A stretch of 57,910 nt of DNA from an uncultured Verrucomicrobiota bacterium (GCA_903838675.1 CAILZI010000202.1:1-57910); one strand, 5' to 3'. Shown: positions 25,194-33,108, counted from the stretch's first letter. Made by a program: numbers and translations. The notes: a model not told the origin generated them from the sequence alone.

Positions 25194-25231
25194 CCATCCG
25201 GGCTTGCCAGATCAAAATTTGGCCCGGATGG
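25194..25231 (+). other. Strong hairpin just upstream of the thioredoxin start
   Basis: CCATCCGGGC (25194-25203) pairs perfectly with GCCCGGATGG (25222-25231), ten base pairs around an 18-base loop. There is no T-tract, so a classic intrinsic terminator is unlikely. It ends six bases before the GTG start of the thioredoxin gene and would occlude its ribosome-binding region. Confidence 0.6.
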
Positions 25232-25237
25232 TATTGC

Positions 25238-25636
25238 GTGAACAAAGGAAACATCCCTTTCTTGATCGCCGGAGCCGTCCTGCTGTACATCGGCTGGATC
25301 GCGTTCGATATGCTGCGTCCGGCCTCAATTGGCGGGGCGGGTCACACCACCTCCATCAGCGCCGTGCGCCTGTCGAAGGTGCCTGTGCTGGTGGAATTTT
25401 ACGCCGACTGGTGCGGCCCCTGCAAGGTCGTTGGTCCGATGGTGGACGAACTGGCGAAAGAACTGAAGGGCAAGGCGGTGGTGATTCGCATCAATGTCGA
25501 TGAGGATCCCACGCTGGCGCGTGAGCATGGAGTGGGGCCCATCCCGACCTTCATCGCTTTCAAATCGGGGCGCGAAACCGGGCGTCAAATAGGCGGCATT
25601 CCGAAGGAGCTCATGCGGCAGATGCTGGGGCTGTGA
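25238..25636 (+). CDS. Membrane-anchored thioredoxin
   Basis: A 132-residue thioredoxin with an N-terminal membrane helix (IPFLIAGAVLLYIGWIAFDM, residues 6-25) that places the domain outside the cytoplasm. The active site is WCGPC (Cys59/Cys62) in VEFYADWCGPCKVV, and the cis-proline loop is GPIPTFIAF. It would reduce or exchange disulfides in exported proteins, a role that fits the many secreted proteins here. The start is a GTG at 25238; no better ATG exists in frame. A perfect hairpin ends six bases upstream of it, which could limit translation. It lies 63 bases after the DUF2314 gene, so co-transcription is plausible. Confidence 0.9.
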   Translation: MNKGNIPFLIAGAVLLYIGWIAFDMLRPASIGGAGHTTSISAVRLSKVPVLVEFYADWCGPCKVVGPMVDELAKELKGKAVVIRINVDEDPTLAREHGVGPIPTFIAFKSGRETGRQIGGIPKELMRQMLGL

Positions 25637-25721
25637 GGTGAGGCTGCGGTGCGGGGAGGTTCAGAGACAAGGGTAAAACTGCGGGCGAGATGAAGGCATG
25701 CCTCAGTCTCAAACACCAGGC

Positions 25722-25737
25722 TGTTGAAATTTCAACA
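25722..25737. promoter_or_regulatory. Operator 1 for BlaI-type repressor (perfect palindrome)
   Basis: TGTTGAAATTTCAACA is a perfect 16-base palindrome with TGTTGA/TCAACA half-sites. It lies just upstream of the -35 of the putative blaI promoter. A related site occurs 41 bases (about four helical turns) downstream. Autoregulatory binding by the adjacent BlaI-type repressor is inferred from position and symmetry. Confidence 0.6.
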
Positions 25738-25744
25738 TGCGGGC

Positions 25745-25773
25745 TTGACTAATGCATTTGGCTGTTGAAAAAT
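25745..25773 (+). promoter_or_regulatory. Putative promoter of the blaI-like gene
   Basis: TTGACT at 25745-25750 (5 of 6 match to the -35 consensus), then a 17-base spacer and AAAAAT at 25768-25773 as a weak -10. The -10 lies inside operator 2. If correct, transcription begins almost at the ATG at 25782, giving a leaderless or near-leaderless mRNA. This argues against the upstream ATG at 25752, which would lie in the spacer. Confidence 0.4.
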
Positions 25774-25778
25774 CAGCA
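25763..25778. promoter_or_regulatory. Operator 2 for BlaI-type repressor (imperfect palindrome)
   Basis: TGTTGAAAAATCAGCA repeats the half-sites of operator 1 (TGTTGA exact, TCAGCA 5 of 6). It overlaps the proposed -10, a suitable place for repression. Confidence 0.5.
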
Positions 25779-25781
25779 CCC

Positions 25782-26165
25782 ATGTGGGACGATAAACATT
25801 CCAATGAGTTCAGCCGGCGCGAGCGGCAGGTGATCGAAATCGTGATGAAGCATGGGCGGCTCTCTGCTCGTGAGATTGAAGAAAAGCTGCCGGAAGCTCC
25901 TACGTACTCGGCTGTGCGGTCCATCCTGCGGCTGCTGGTGGAGCGCGGACTCCTCATTAAAACACAGGCGGATGGACGCGACTGGTTCTCGCTGCCGGTC
26001 TCGCCCAAGAAAGCGCGGGTGAACGCCCTGCAGAGTTTTGTGAGCCGGTTCTTTGAGAACTCTGCGGGCGAGGCGGCGCTGGCGTTGCTGGGGCAGAAAA
26101 ACGTGAAGCTCTCCAAGGAGGAGGCGGAAAAACTGATCCAACTCATCGAGGAGGCACGTGAATAA
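25782..26165 (+). CDS. BlaI/MecI/CopY-family transcriptional repressor
   Basis: A 127-residue winged-helix repressor. The family pattern is clear: FSRRERQVIEIVMKHGRLSA, then AREIEEKLPEAPTYSAVRSI (recognition helix region) and LRLLVERGLLIKTQADGRDW (wing). The C-terminal helices are dimerising and carry the segment normally cleaved when the partner peptidase is activated. The ATG at 25782 is chosen because the alternative at 25752 falls inside the proposed promoter. The stop overlaps the next start by one base (TAATG), coupling it to the M56 peptidase gene, the standard BlaI-BlaR1 arrangement. Two inverted-repeat operators sit directly upstream, so autoregulation is expected. Confidence 0.92.
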   Translation: MWDDKHSNEFSRRERQVIEIVMKHGRLSAREIEEKLPEAPTYSAVRSILRLLVERGLLIKTQADGRDWFSLPVSPKKARVNALQSFVSRFFENSAGEAALALLGQKNVKLSKEEAEKLIQLIEEARE

Positions 26166-28339
26166 TGAATGACTTGATGGAAGACCTGCTTCGCTTTCTC
26201 ACGTGGAATCCCAATCTGGGCCAGCTGGTATCAGCTTTTCTCACCAGCACAGCGGTGGTGTTAGTGGCCTGGGCCTTCACCTTGCAGCTGCAGCGCCGCT
26301 CCGCGCGCGCTCGTAGTCTGGTCTGGAGAATCGCCGTGGCGGCGCTGCTGGTTGTCGCTGCCTGGCGTCTGATGCCGGAAGCTGCACCCCCGGTGGCCGT
26401 GATGGAGTGGCGTGTGCAGCTGCACGCAGAGCCGAGCATGGAAGGTCCTGCCTCTGGAGAAGTGCCTGCACTCATCCTGCCGGAAAAAAGCGCCTGGCAG
26501 AGTGCGCTGCTATGGCTGGAGCGTGAGGGCACCAGGCTCTGGCTCGGAGCCGCTGCAGTGCTGCTCTGCTGGCGTCTGTGCACCGCCTTTGCCGGTATGA
26601 TCTGGCTGCGGAAGCACAGCGCGCCAGCGCCGGAGCCGGTGCTTCGGCTGCTGCACGAGTTGAATGTTCCAGCCCGGCTGGACTGCCACGTAGCGCAGCG
26701 CTTGCAGTCTCCCATGCTGTCCGGCTGGTGGCGGCCCGTGATCTGGCTGCCGCCGGAAGTGTCCGCATGGGATGACAAACGCCTGCTCGCAGTGCTGCGC
26801 CATGAGCTGGCGCACATGCACCGCGGAGATGTGGCCTGGCACTGGTTGGCGCAGCTTACCGTCTGCCTCTGGTGGTGGCAGCCGCTGGTATGGCGTGCGT
26901 GGCGCAGCCTGCGCGCCGAGACGGAGCACGCGGCCGATGACGCCGCCGTTCTTGCCGGAGGGAATACGCATGAGTATGCGCGGACACTGGTGGAAATTGC
27001 CGCCGGACTGCCCTCACGGCTCCGCAAGATGCCGGGCGTGACGATGTTTGGCGGCGAGTCCGTGCAGCGGCGTGTGCGCGAGCTGATGAAGGCCAGCAAA
27101 TGGCGCGGCCGCATTGGCATGGGCGCGATGAGCTTGATCGCCGTCGTGGCCGTACTTCTGGCTGTGCTGGCGGCAACCAAAGTGGAATTCAAGCCCAAAG
27201 CGCCAGTCTACCAGAGCGAGGCAAAACTGGTGCCTTCAGGACTCGACGACAAAACCGAAAACGGGGAGGCCCGGCGCGCGGATTATTACGGCACGATCAC
27301 TGAAACCCTTGAGTCTGGTGAAATGAAGCGACGCGCCTTGGAGCGGGTCAGGGCCTTAAATCCAGGTCTGGAAGAGAAGGATGTGGAGATCCATGCGGCA
27401 CAGATCCCGGGCTCCGCCATGGTTCGCGTGGAGGCGCTCAGTGGAAGCGGCAAATACGCGCAGGTTTTCCTGAATGCATTGCTGGATGAATTCATCGCCT
27501 TCCGACAATCGGTCCGTGAGCAGAGAGGCGAAAAAGATCCGCAGAAGCTCAGTCAGGAAGCAGTAAAAGCTCAAAAGGTCATGGAGGAAAGTGCCGGCGA
27601 GCTGGCTGAATTTCAGAGGTTCAACAACTTCATATCCCTGACCAACATCAATAACCAGGCAACGGCTTCGCTGGCCAAAATCCACACTCAATTGGAGGAA
27701 CAGCGTACGATTCTTGGAGAGGAGGAACTGGCCATGCGCAATATTCCTGCGGCCTTGACCATCGCTCAAACCAGAGTCAGCACAAATCAGCCCCTGACGC
27801 AGACGGAAAAAGATTATGTTCAATCTCAAAGCGATCTGCGCCGAGTGGAGAATGAGCTGAAGTATCTGCTCGAAACTCGCAATTCAGATCACCCGCTGGT
27901 CGTTGAGATGAAGGAGAAAGTGACCAAAGCACGCTTTTTGCTCAATGCCCTTGTCGAACCTCTGCAGGAAGAAATGAGTCAAAGAATAGAAAGCACACGC
28001 CGTAAAGTCACTGCGCTGCAAAAAATGTTTGTTGAGCTGCAGGCGGAAGCTCTCGATGTGGGTGGAAAAATCGCGCACCACGCCAAACTCGAAAAGCAGG
28101 CCAACGAAGCCCGAGTAACCTATGAAAAGCTACACGAGCAGGTTAAACACTATCAGGGACTGGCGAACAGAGCGGATTATGTGGCGATCCAGCAACGTGC
28201 CACACCAGCCACGGTGATTGCGCAAAGTGGACTGATTCCCGTCTGGAGGTTGTGGAAGAGCGGACCGAAACTGCCAGTTGAAGAAAGCACGCCGAAATCG
28301 GTGCCCGGCAAAAAGGAAGCTGTCAAAACTGCGGGCTGA
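26165..28339 (+). CDS. M56 (BlaR1-type) membrane metallopeptidase fused to a Wzz-like coiled-coil domain
   Basis: A 724-residue membrane protein. Helices near residues 21-40, 54-68 and 125-150 precede the zinc site HELAH (213-217) with the downstream ligand region AETEHAADDAAV (about 251-262), as in BlaR1/MecR1 antirepressor peptidases. A further helix (MSLIAVVAVLLAVLAA, about 323-338) leads to the exported half. In BlaR1 that half is a penicillin-binding domain; here it is about 385 residues with a Wzz/GumC-like opening (YQSEAKLVPSG ... ITETLESGEMKRRALERV) and long heptad-rich helices. Coupled to the BlaI-like gene. Expected role: sensing a periplasmic or envelope signal and cleaving the repressor. 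The fused domain suggests a signal tied to exopolysaccharide or envelope assembly, which is inference. Confidence 0.88.
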   Translation: MNDLMEDLLRFLTWNPNLGQLVSAFLTSTAVVLVAWAFTLQLQRRSARARSLVWRIAVAALLVVAAWRLMPEAAPPVAVMEWRVQLHAEPSMEGPASGEVPALILPEKSAWQSALLWLEREGTRLWLGAAAVLLCWRLCTAFAGMIWLRKHSAPAPEPVLRLLHELNVPARLDCHVAQRLQSPMLSGWWRPVIWLPPEVSAWDDKRLLAVLRHELAHMHRGDVAWHWLAQLTVCLWWWQPLVWRAWRSLRAETEHAADDAAVLAGGNTHEYARTLVEIAAGLPSRLRKMPGVTMFGGESVQRRVRELMKASKWRGRIGMGAMSLIAVVAVLLAVLAATKVEFKPKAPVYQSEAKLVPSGLDDKTENGEARRADYYGTITETLESGEMKRRALERVRALNPGLEEKDVEIHAAQIPGSAMVRVEALSGSGKYAQVFLNALLDEFIAFRQSVREQRGEKDPQKLSQEAVKAQKVMEESAGELAEFQRFNNFISLTNINNQATASLAKIHTQLEEQRTILGEEELAMRNIPAALTIAQTRVSTNQPLTQTEKDYVQSQSDLRRVENELKYLLETRNSDHPLVVEMKEKVTKARFLLNALVEPLQEEMSQRIESTRRKVTALQKMFVELQAEALDVGGKIAHHAKLEKQANEARVTYEKLHEQVKHYQGLANRADYVAIQQRATPATVIAQSGLIPVWRLWKSGPKLPVEESTPKSVPGKKEAVKTAG

Positions 28340-28458
28340 CCTCAGCGCGGCTTTGGTGCTTTGATGTGGCTGGCATCTTTGTCCCAGCTGGCGGGAGTGC
28401 GGTGGTGGTCCTTTATCTTGAGTTTGAGCTTTTCGCCGGTTTCACGGTCGAAGGAGTT

Positions 28459-30435
28459 TTACTTGCTCTTGGTCTTCTTCTCTTTCTTCGCGGGTGGTTC
28501 ACCGCCGTCGTCATCTGCGATCTTGCTGCCCGTCAGATCTGAGAGAAGACGTGCGACGTAGCCGTTGAAACGTGCATTGGGTGATTCGCCTTTTGCTGGC
28601 AGAGCTTTGAGCTGCTCGGCGATGGGCTTGGCCTTGTCGCCGAGATCGCCGATGGCATTCAGGGCGCTGATGGCGGTGAAGACATCGTGCTGGCTCCAGT
28701 TGGCGAGATTCACAAGGGCAGGCAGCGCGGTGCTGCGATCGGACTCACTGCCGTATTTGGCCAGGGCCCAGTTGGCCACGACTTGCACGTAGGTGGAGGT
28801 GTCTTTGGCTGCCTGGGAGACTTCATCGTGCGCGGCGTTCACGCCATCGCCACCACGCATGAGGATGCCCATGGCGGACCAGTAGCGGATGGCGCTGTCC
28901 TTGTCGGCAAAGCCTGCTTTGAGATCCGCGATGGCATCCGGCTTCATGGAAGACGCTGCGCCTGCGGCTTTGAGGATGCGGGCGAGGGGATACATGGAGT
29001 CATCGTGCGCCATGTCGTAGGGCGTGGTGCCTTCGGATCGGTGGTGCATCTCGCCTTCTGCGACCATGCCGGCGTCGCGGATTTTCAGTGCGAGGCTTTC
29101 CTGCGCGGTGCGCATCTTGGCGAGTGTGCCGGCGTGTTCAGGTTGCGCGGCGAGGTTGTGGACTTCATCGGGATCGCTTTGCAGGTCGTAGAGTTCTTCA
29201 GGGTCTTTCGGTACCTTCCAGAAGATCGACTGCTCTGGTGTGAGCTTGCCTGCGTCGTAAAGTTGCCGCCACACGCGGGTGCTGGGTGTTTCAAACTGGT
29301 AGGTGACATGCTGGCCCTGCGAGAGGTGAGGCATGTAGTTGCGCAGATAGACGAAGCGGCCATCCGTGACGCTGCGCACGCAGTCGTAGCGCTCGTCCAT
29401 GCGGCCGCGGAAGCCGTAGACGAAGGGCTGCGGCTCGGTCTGGAATTTGCCGGCGAAGGCGTGGCCCTGCATCCACTCTGGAGGCTGCACGCCGATGATG
29501 CTGAGCAGCGTCGGCGCGAGATCGACAAAGCTGACGAGGCGGTCTGATTTTACTCCGGCGCCGTATTCTTTGGGGGCGAGGTGTTTCCACTTGGGCGGGA
29601 AATAAACCACCATGGGCACCTGCAGGCCGGAGTTGCAGGGCCAGCGCTTGTTGCGCGGCATGCCGCTGCCGTGATCGGCGTAGTAGAAGACGATCGTATC
29701 GGCAGCGAGGCCTGCGGCTTCGAGTTCCTTTAGGCGCTCGCCGGCGGAGGCATCGGCGAGTGTGACCTGATCATAGTACTGCGCCCAGTCCTGGCGCACT
29801 TCGGGGGTGTCGGGATGGTAGGCAGGGACGCGGACTTTGGCAGGATCATGAATGGCCACATGCGGGCGTTTGCGGAGCTGGCTTTCGTGGCTGCAGAGCT
29901 CGTTGAAGATGGCGAAGAAGGGCTGGCCTTCCTTGCGGTTTATCCAATGCGCCTTGCCGGATGACACATCCCACACGCCCTCGGGTTTTTGCAGGTTGTA
30001 GTCCTCCTTGCTGTTGTTGGTGCAGTAGTAGCCGGCCTCGCGGAGGAACTGCGGATACATCTTCGTGCCCTTTGGCATGGCCACCATGCTGCGCATGTGC
30101 TCACCGCCGGTGGATGGCGAGTACATGCCCGCGATGATGGTGGTGCGTGCTGCGGCGCACACCGGTGCGCAGGACCATGCGTGTTTGAAGAGCATGCCCT
30201 TGGCGGCCAGTGCATCGACGTTTGGCGTATCGGCATACGTGTCGCCGTAGCAGCCCATGTGTGGCCCGTGGTCCTCGCTGGTGAGCCAGAGGATGTTTGG
30301 GCGGTCGGCGGCGAATGACGAATGAAGAGCCGAGCAAAGCGAGACAGCCAACACGGCGAAGCGCGTGCTGCTCCAAAGGAGCGAACGAAGTGAGGCAATG
30401 AGGAATGACGAAAGGAAGAGGCTGAGGGGCTTCAT
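28459..30435 (-). CDS. Secreted sulfatase with C-terminal helical extension
   Basis: A 658-residue formylglycine sulfatase. After an unusually long, repeat-derived signal peptide (about 43 residues) come RPNILWLTSEDHGPHMGCYG and the sulfatase signature CAAARTTIIAG, with Cys93 as the residue to be oxidised. The metal ligands continue in YYADHGSGMPRNKRW. It resembles heparan N-sulfatase-like (SGSH) members more than the arylsulfatase at 3.3-4.7 kb. The last 170 residues are Ala/Leu-rich helical repeats (AVVANWALAKYG style, HEAT-like), ending in a Lys-rich tail. After the TAA at 28459-28461 the same frame stays open for 38 more codons to a TGA at 28342-28344 and reads like protein. The substrate is unknown. 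Confidence 0.88.
   Translation of the reverse strand: MKPLSLFLSSFLIASLRSLLWSSTRFAVLAVSLCSALHSSFAADRPNILWLTSEDHGPHMGCYGDTYADTPNVDALAAKGMLFKHAWSCAPVCAAARTTIIAGMYSPSTGGEHMRSMVAMPKGTKMYPQFLREAGYYCTNNSKEDYNLQKPEGVWDVSSGKAHWINRKEGQPFFAIFNELCSHESQLRKRPHVAIHDPAKVRVPAYHPDTPEVRQDWAQYYDQVTLADASAGERLKELEAAGLAADTIVFYYADHGSGMPRNKRWPCNSGLQVPMVVYFPPKWKHLAPKEYGAGVKSDRLVSFVDLAPTLLSIIGVQPPEWMQGHAFAGKFQTEPQPFVYGFRGRMDERYDCVRSVTDGRFVYLRNYMPHLSQGQHVTYQFETPSTRVWRQLYDAGKLTPEQSIFWKVPKDPEELYDLQSDPDEVHNLAAQPEHAGTLAKMRTAQESLALKIRDAGMVAEGEMHHRSEGTTPYDMAHDDSMYPLARILKAAGAASSMKPDAIADLKAGFADKDSAIRYWSAMGILMRGGDGVNAAHDEVSQAAKDTSTYVQVVANWALAKYGSESDRSTALPALVNLANWSQHDVFTAISALNAIGDLGDKAKPIAEQLKALPAKGESPNARFNGYVARLLSDLTGSKIADDDGGEPPAKKEKKTKSK
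30313..30412. repeat. Repeat-like segment within the sulfatase signal-peptide coding region
   Basis: GAATGACGAA occurs at 30313-30322 and again at 30403-30412, flanking about 80 bases that contain a small hairpin (GCTCC AAA GGAGC at 30370-30382). On the minus strand it encodes signal-peptide residues such as SFLIASLRSLLW. The composition recalls the FVIRHS-type dispersed repeats I remember from Verrucomicrobiota and Planctomycetes genomes. No second full copy is in the window. Confidence 0.4.
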
Positions 30436-30547
30436 GCGGGCGGGTGGAACGACGGAGGGTGCGGCGATCCTTCAGCGAATGATGCCTGTCGTATGGGCGG
30501 AAAAAGTTCGACACTGCGGGCCGGAATGATGGATAACCTGACGGATC

Positions 30548-31027
30548 ATGAAAAGTCATGCGCAACTTGGATCGCTTTGGATGCTGCTCGTGTTTTGCGT
30601 GCAGTTGGCGTCGAACGGGAAAGATGAGCCCAAATGGGAAATCAAAACCCGCACTTTGGCGCATGCGCCTGATGGTAGTCCAGATACACGCTGGGATTGG
30701 GGATTCGGCGAATGGGTGGAGCTTACTGTTGTTCCTGATTCCGCCAAAAGTGTGGAGTGGGAAATCAAAGGTCAGGCAAGGGTTAGCAACCGGTTCGGAA
30801 ATCCCACTCTTCTGATGGTGGGGTATGGCAAAGGCGAGGGGCCTATCTCGATCGGGGCTTTTGTGAATGAGCCGTGGCATCCCGCCCCACCTGTGCCAGA
30901 GGTGCCAGCGGACAAAAAAGCAGAAGCTGAGACCAGGCGGAAAAATCAGCGAGCGGAACTCGCCAGCCTCAGCACACTGCCCGGCAAGCCGGAGAAGTTT
31001 AGCGCTGTATATGGCAGGATCTACTAG
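30548..31027 (+). CDS. Secreted hypothetical protein, N-terminal part of an amber-interrupted gene
   Basis: A 159-residue frame from the ATG at 30548 to a TAG at 31025-31027. It starts with a signal peptide (LGSLWMLLVFCVQLASNG, about residues 7-24). A soluble region follows, with WDWGFGEWVELTVVPDSA and a later Lys/Glu-rich segment (PADKKAEAETRRKNQRAELA). I do not recognise a family. The same frame continues past the TAG without interruption to a TGA at 31532-31534 and still reads like protein, so the gene is probably about 328 codons long and broken, misread, or read through. Divergent from the sulfatase gene 112 bases away. Confidence 0.6.
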   Translation: MKSHAQLGSLWMLLVFCVQLASNGKDEPKWEIKTRTLAHAPDGSPDTRWDWGFGEWVELTVVPDSAKSVEWEIKGQARVSNRFGNPTLLMVGYGKGEGPISIGAFVNEPWHPAPPVPEVPADKKAEAETRRKNQRAELASLSTLPGKPEKFSAVYGRIY

Positions 31028-31534
31028 GAGATCTTTCTTTTCGAAGAGCTGGATGAGACACAGCCATCAGACCTGCCTTACTACATCAAGACCCTGCCCG
31101 AGCTGGACCGGCTGGAGGTCAAGTCACCCCAAATCCAGCGTGCTTTTGCGGAGGCCGCCGCCCTTCGGCTAGCTGCATGCCTTGACCGCACCGAGGATAA
31201 GAGGCGGCTGGAGAAAGATTTCTGGGATCTGTTCCACGCATTGGCCGCCAATCTGCAAAGCCTCTACCGGCAGTATGACGATGCGGGTGGCGCGGCCAAC
31301 AGCAGGGCTTCCCTGGGGGAGATAGGTCCGATGACGGTTGAGCGGCAAAACAGGGCGATTGCCAATGCACTGCACTCTTTTCTTCCCCGGCAACGCTATC
31401 TACTCTTTGTGCAAGCGCTCAATGCCTTCCCTGGTGTGCCGGTGGAAAAGGTGAAGGAAGGTCTGTTGAAGCAGGGCCTCACGGAAGCTGAGGCCGATTT
31501 CCTGCTGGATGTGCACGTGACCCGCACCCGATGA
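31028..31534 (+). pseudogene. In-frame continuation of the amber-interrupted secreted protein
   Basis: 168 open codons in the same frame directly after the TAG at 31025-31027, ending at a TGA. The translation begins EIFLFEELDETQPSDLPYYI and continues with amphipathic helices (QRAFAEAAALRLAACLDRTE, then NALHSFLPRQRYLLFVQALN), ending ADFLLDVHVTRTR. There is no ATG near its beginning; a TTG at 31241 could start a 97-residue fragment, but that is unlikely to be a real gene. One base change at the TAG would restore a single long protein. No family recognised. Confidence 0.55.
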
Positions 31535-31637
31535 TTCCGTGCCTGCCATGGACAAAGCCATCGCCGGGATTGTGCTGCGCAACCCATGCGGATAGACATC
31601 ATCGCCAGCGGACGATTTCTATGCGTCAATCCCTGCC

Positions 31638-33065
31638 ATGACTCTCCGCCACGAACTTCAGGCCGAATACGCCCGCTACCGCACCCGCCGCTGGTTTTTC
31701 AAAGACTGTGGCGTGGGCTTGGCGAGCATCGCGGCGATGGATCTGATGTCGCGCACGGCCAGTGCGGCGGCTCCTGTGAGTCCGCTAGCGCTGAAGAAAC
31801 CGCATTATCCCGCGAAGGCGAAGCGGGTGATCTATCTTTTCATGGGTGGTGCGCCGAGTCATCTGGAGTTGTTCGATAACAAGCCTGAGCTCTCGAAGTG
31901 GGACGGCAAACTGCCGCCGCCGGACCTGCTCAAAGGGTATCGCGCTGCTTTCATCAATCCGAACAGCAAGCTGCTGGGGCCGAAGTTCAAGTTTGCGCGG
32001 CATGGGCAGAGCGGCGCGGAACTGAGCGAGCTGCTGCCGCACACGGCGAAGATGGCGGATGATCTCACGATAGTACGCTCGATGAAGACGGACGCCTTCA
32101 ATCATGCGCCGGGGCAGATTTTGATGAGCACGGGCTCACAGATTTTTGGACGGCCGAGCTTTGGGGCGTGGACGCTTTACGGCCTCGGCACGGAGAATCA
32201 GGATCTGCCGGGCTACGTGGTGATGCAGAGCGGCCAGAAAGGCCCCAGCGGCGGCATGAGCAACTTCGGCTGCGGCTTCCTGCCCACGGTCTATCAAGGT
32301 GTGCCGTTTCGCAGCAGTGGCGAGCCTGTGCTCTTCCTCAGCAACCCGGAAGGCGTCAATGATGCGACGCAGCGTGACACGCTCGATGTTTTGAAGCAGC
32401 TCAATGAGGAGCGGCTCAATGTGGTGGGAGATCCCGAGATCGCCAGCCGCATCAACAGCTTCGAGCTGGCCTATCGCATGCAGCAGACGGCACCTGAGCT
32501 GATGGACATCAGCAAGGAGCCCAAGCACATCCTCGACATGTACGGCGCGAAGCCAGGAGAGGCCTCGTTTGCCAACAACTGCCTGCTTGCGCGTCGCCTG
32601 GTGGAAAGTGGTGTGCGTTTTGTGCAGCTCTTCCATGAGGCCTGGGATCATCATGGTGGATTGGTGAATGGTTTGAAGACGCAGTGTGGTCTCACGGACC
32701 AGCCTTGTGCCGCTTTGCTGCGCGATCTGAAGCAGCGCGGTCTGCTGGAAGACACTCTCGTTATCTGGGGCGGTGAATTTGGTCGTACGCCGATGGTGCA
32801 GGGCGGTAACGACGGGCGCGATCATCACCCGAACTGTTTCAGCATGTGGTTTGCCGGCGGCGGCATGAAGCCAGGCCTCACGCTAGGCCAGAGCGATGAG
32901 TTCGGGTTCAACGTCACCGAAGACCCTGTGCACGTGCATGACCTGCACGCCACGCTGCTGCACGTGCTGGGCTTTGAGCACACCCGGCTCAATCAGCGTT
33001 TCCAGGGCCTCGACATGAGGCTCACTGGAGTCGCGGGAGAGCTGGTGACGAAGATGCTGGCGTAG
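31638..33065 (+). CDS. DUF1501 family twin-arginine secreted protein
   Basis: A 475-residue DUF1501 protein, a sulfatase/alkaline-phosphatase-like fold common in Planctomycetes and Verrucomicrobiota. The N-terminus carries a twin-arginine export signal (RTRRWFFKDCGVGLASIAAM, about 15-34). Family features are VIYLFMGGAPSHLELFDNKP, MKTDAFNHAPGQILMSTGSQ, LFHEAWDHHGGL and VIWGGEFGRTPMVQGGNDGR with DHHPNCF, which hold the probable metal ligands. DUF1501 genes usually follow a partner encoding a cytochrome c plus DUF1549/DUF1553 protein; here that partner is absent and the upstream gene is the interrupted hypothetical. The enzymatic role is not established. Confidence 0.92.
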   Translation: MTLRHELQAEYARYRTRRWFFKDCGVGLASIAAMDLMSRTASAAAPVSPLALKKPHYPAKAKRVIYLFMGGAPSHLELFDNKPELSKWDGKLPPPDLLKGYRAAFINPNSKLLGPKFKFARHGQSGAELSELLPHTAKMADDLTIVRSMKTDAFNHAPGQILMSTGSQIFGRPSFGAWTLYGLGTENQDLPGYVVMQSGQKGPSGGMSNFGCGFLPTVYQGVPFRSSGEPVLFLSNPEGVNDATQRDTLDVLKQLNEERLNVVGDPEIASRINSFELAYRMQQTAPELMDISKEPKHILDMYGAKPGEASFANNCLLARRLVESGVRFVQLFHEAWDHHGGLVNGLKTQCGLTDQPCAALLRDLKQRGLLEDTLVIWGGEFGRTPMVQGGNDGRDHHPNCFSMWFAGGGMKPGLTLGQSDEFGFNVTEDPVHVHDLHATLLHVLGFEHTRLNQRFQGLDMRLTGVAGELVTKMLA

Positions 33066-33108
33066 GGCGCTTTTTCAAAGTGCCAACAATCGGGATGGTT
33101 GTGCTAAG

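Noticed and set aside
31241..31534. Independent 97-residue gene starting at a TTG
   Set aside because: It is in frame with the amber-interrupted gene upstream and is better explained as its 3' portion.
33066..33108. Hairpin-like sequence between convergent DUF1501 and Gfo/Idh/MocA genes
   Set aside because: GGCGCTTT/AAAGTGCC forms only a short stem with a wobble pair and no T-tract on either strand.
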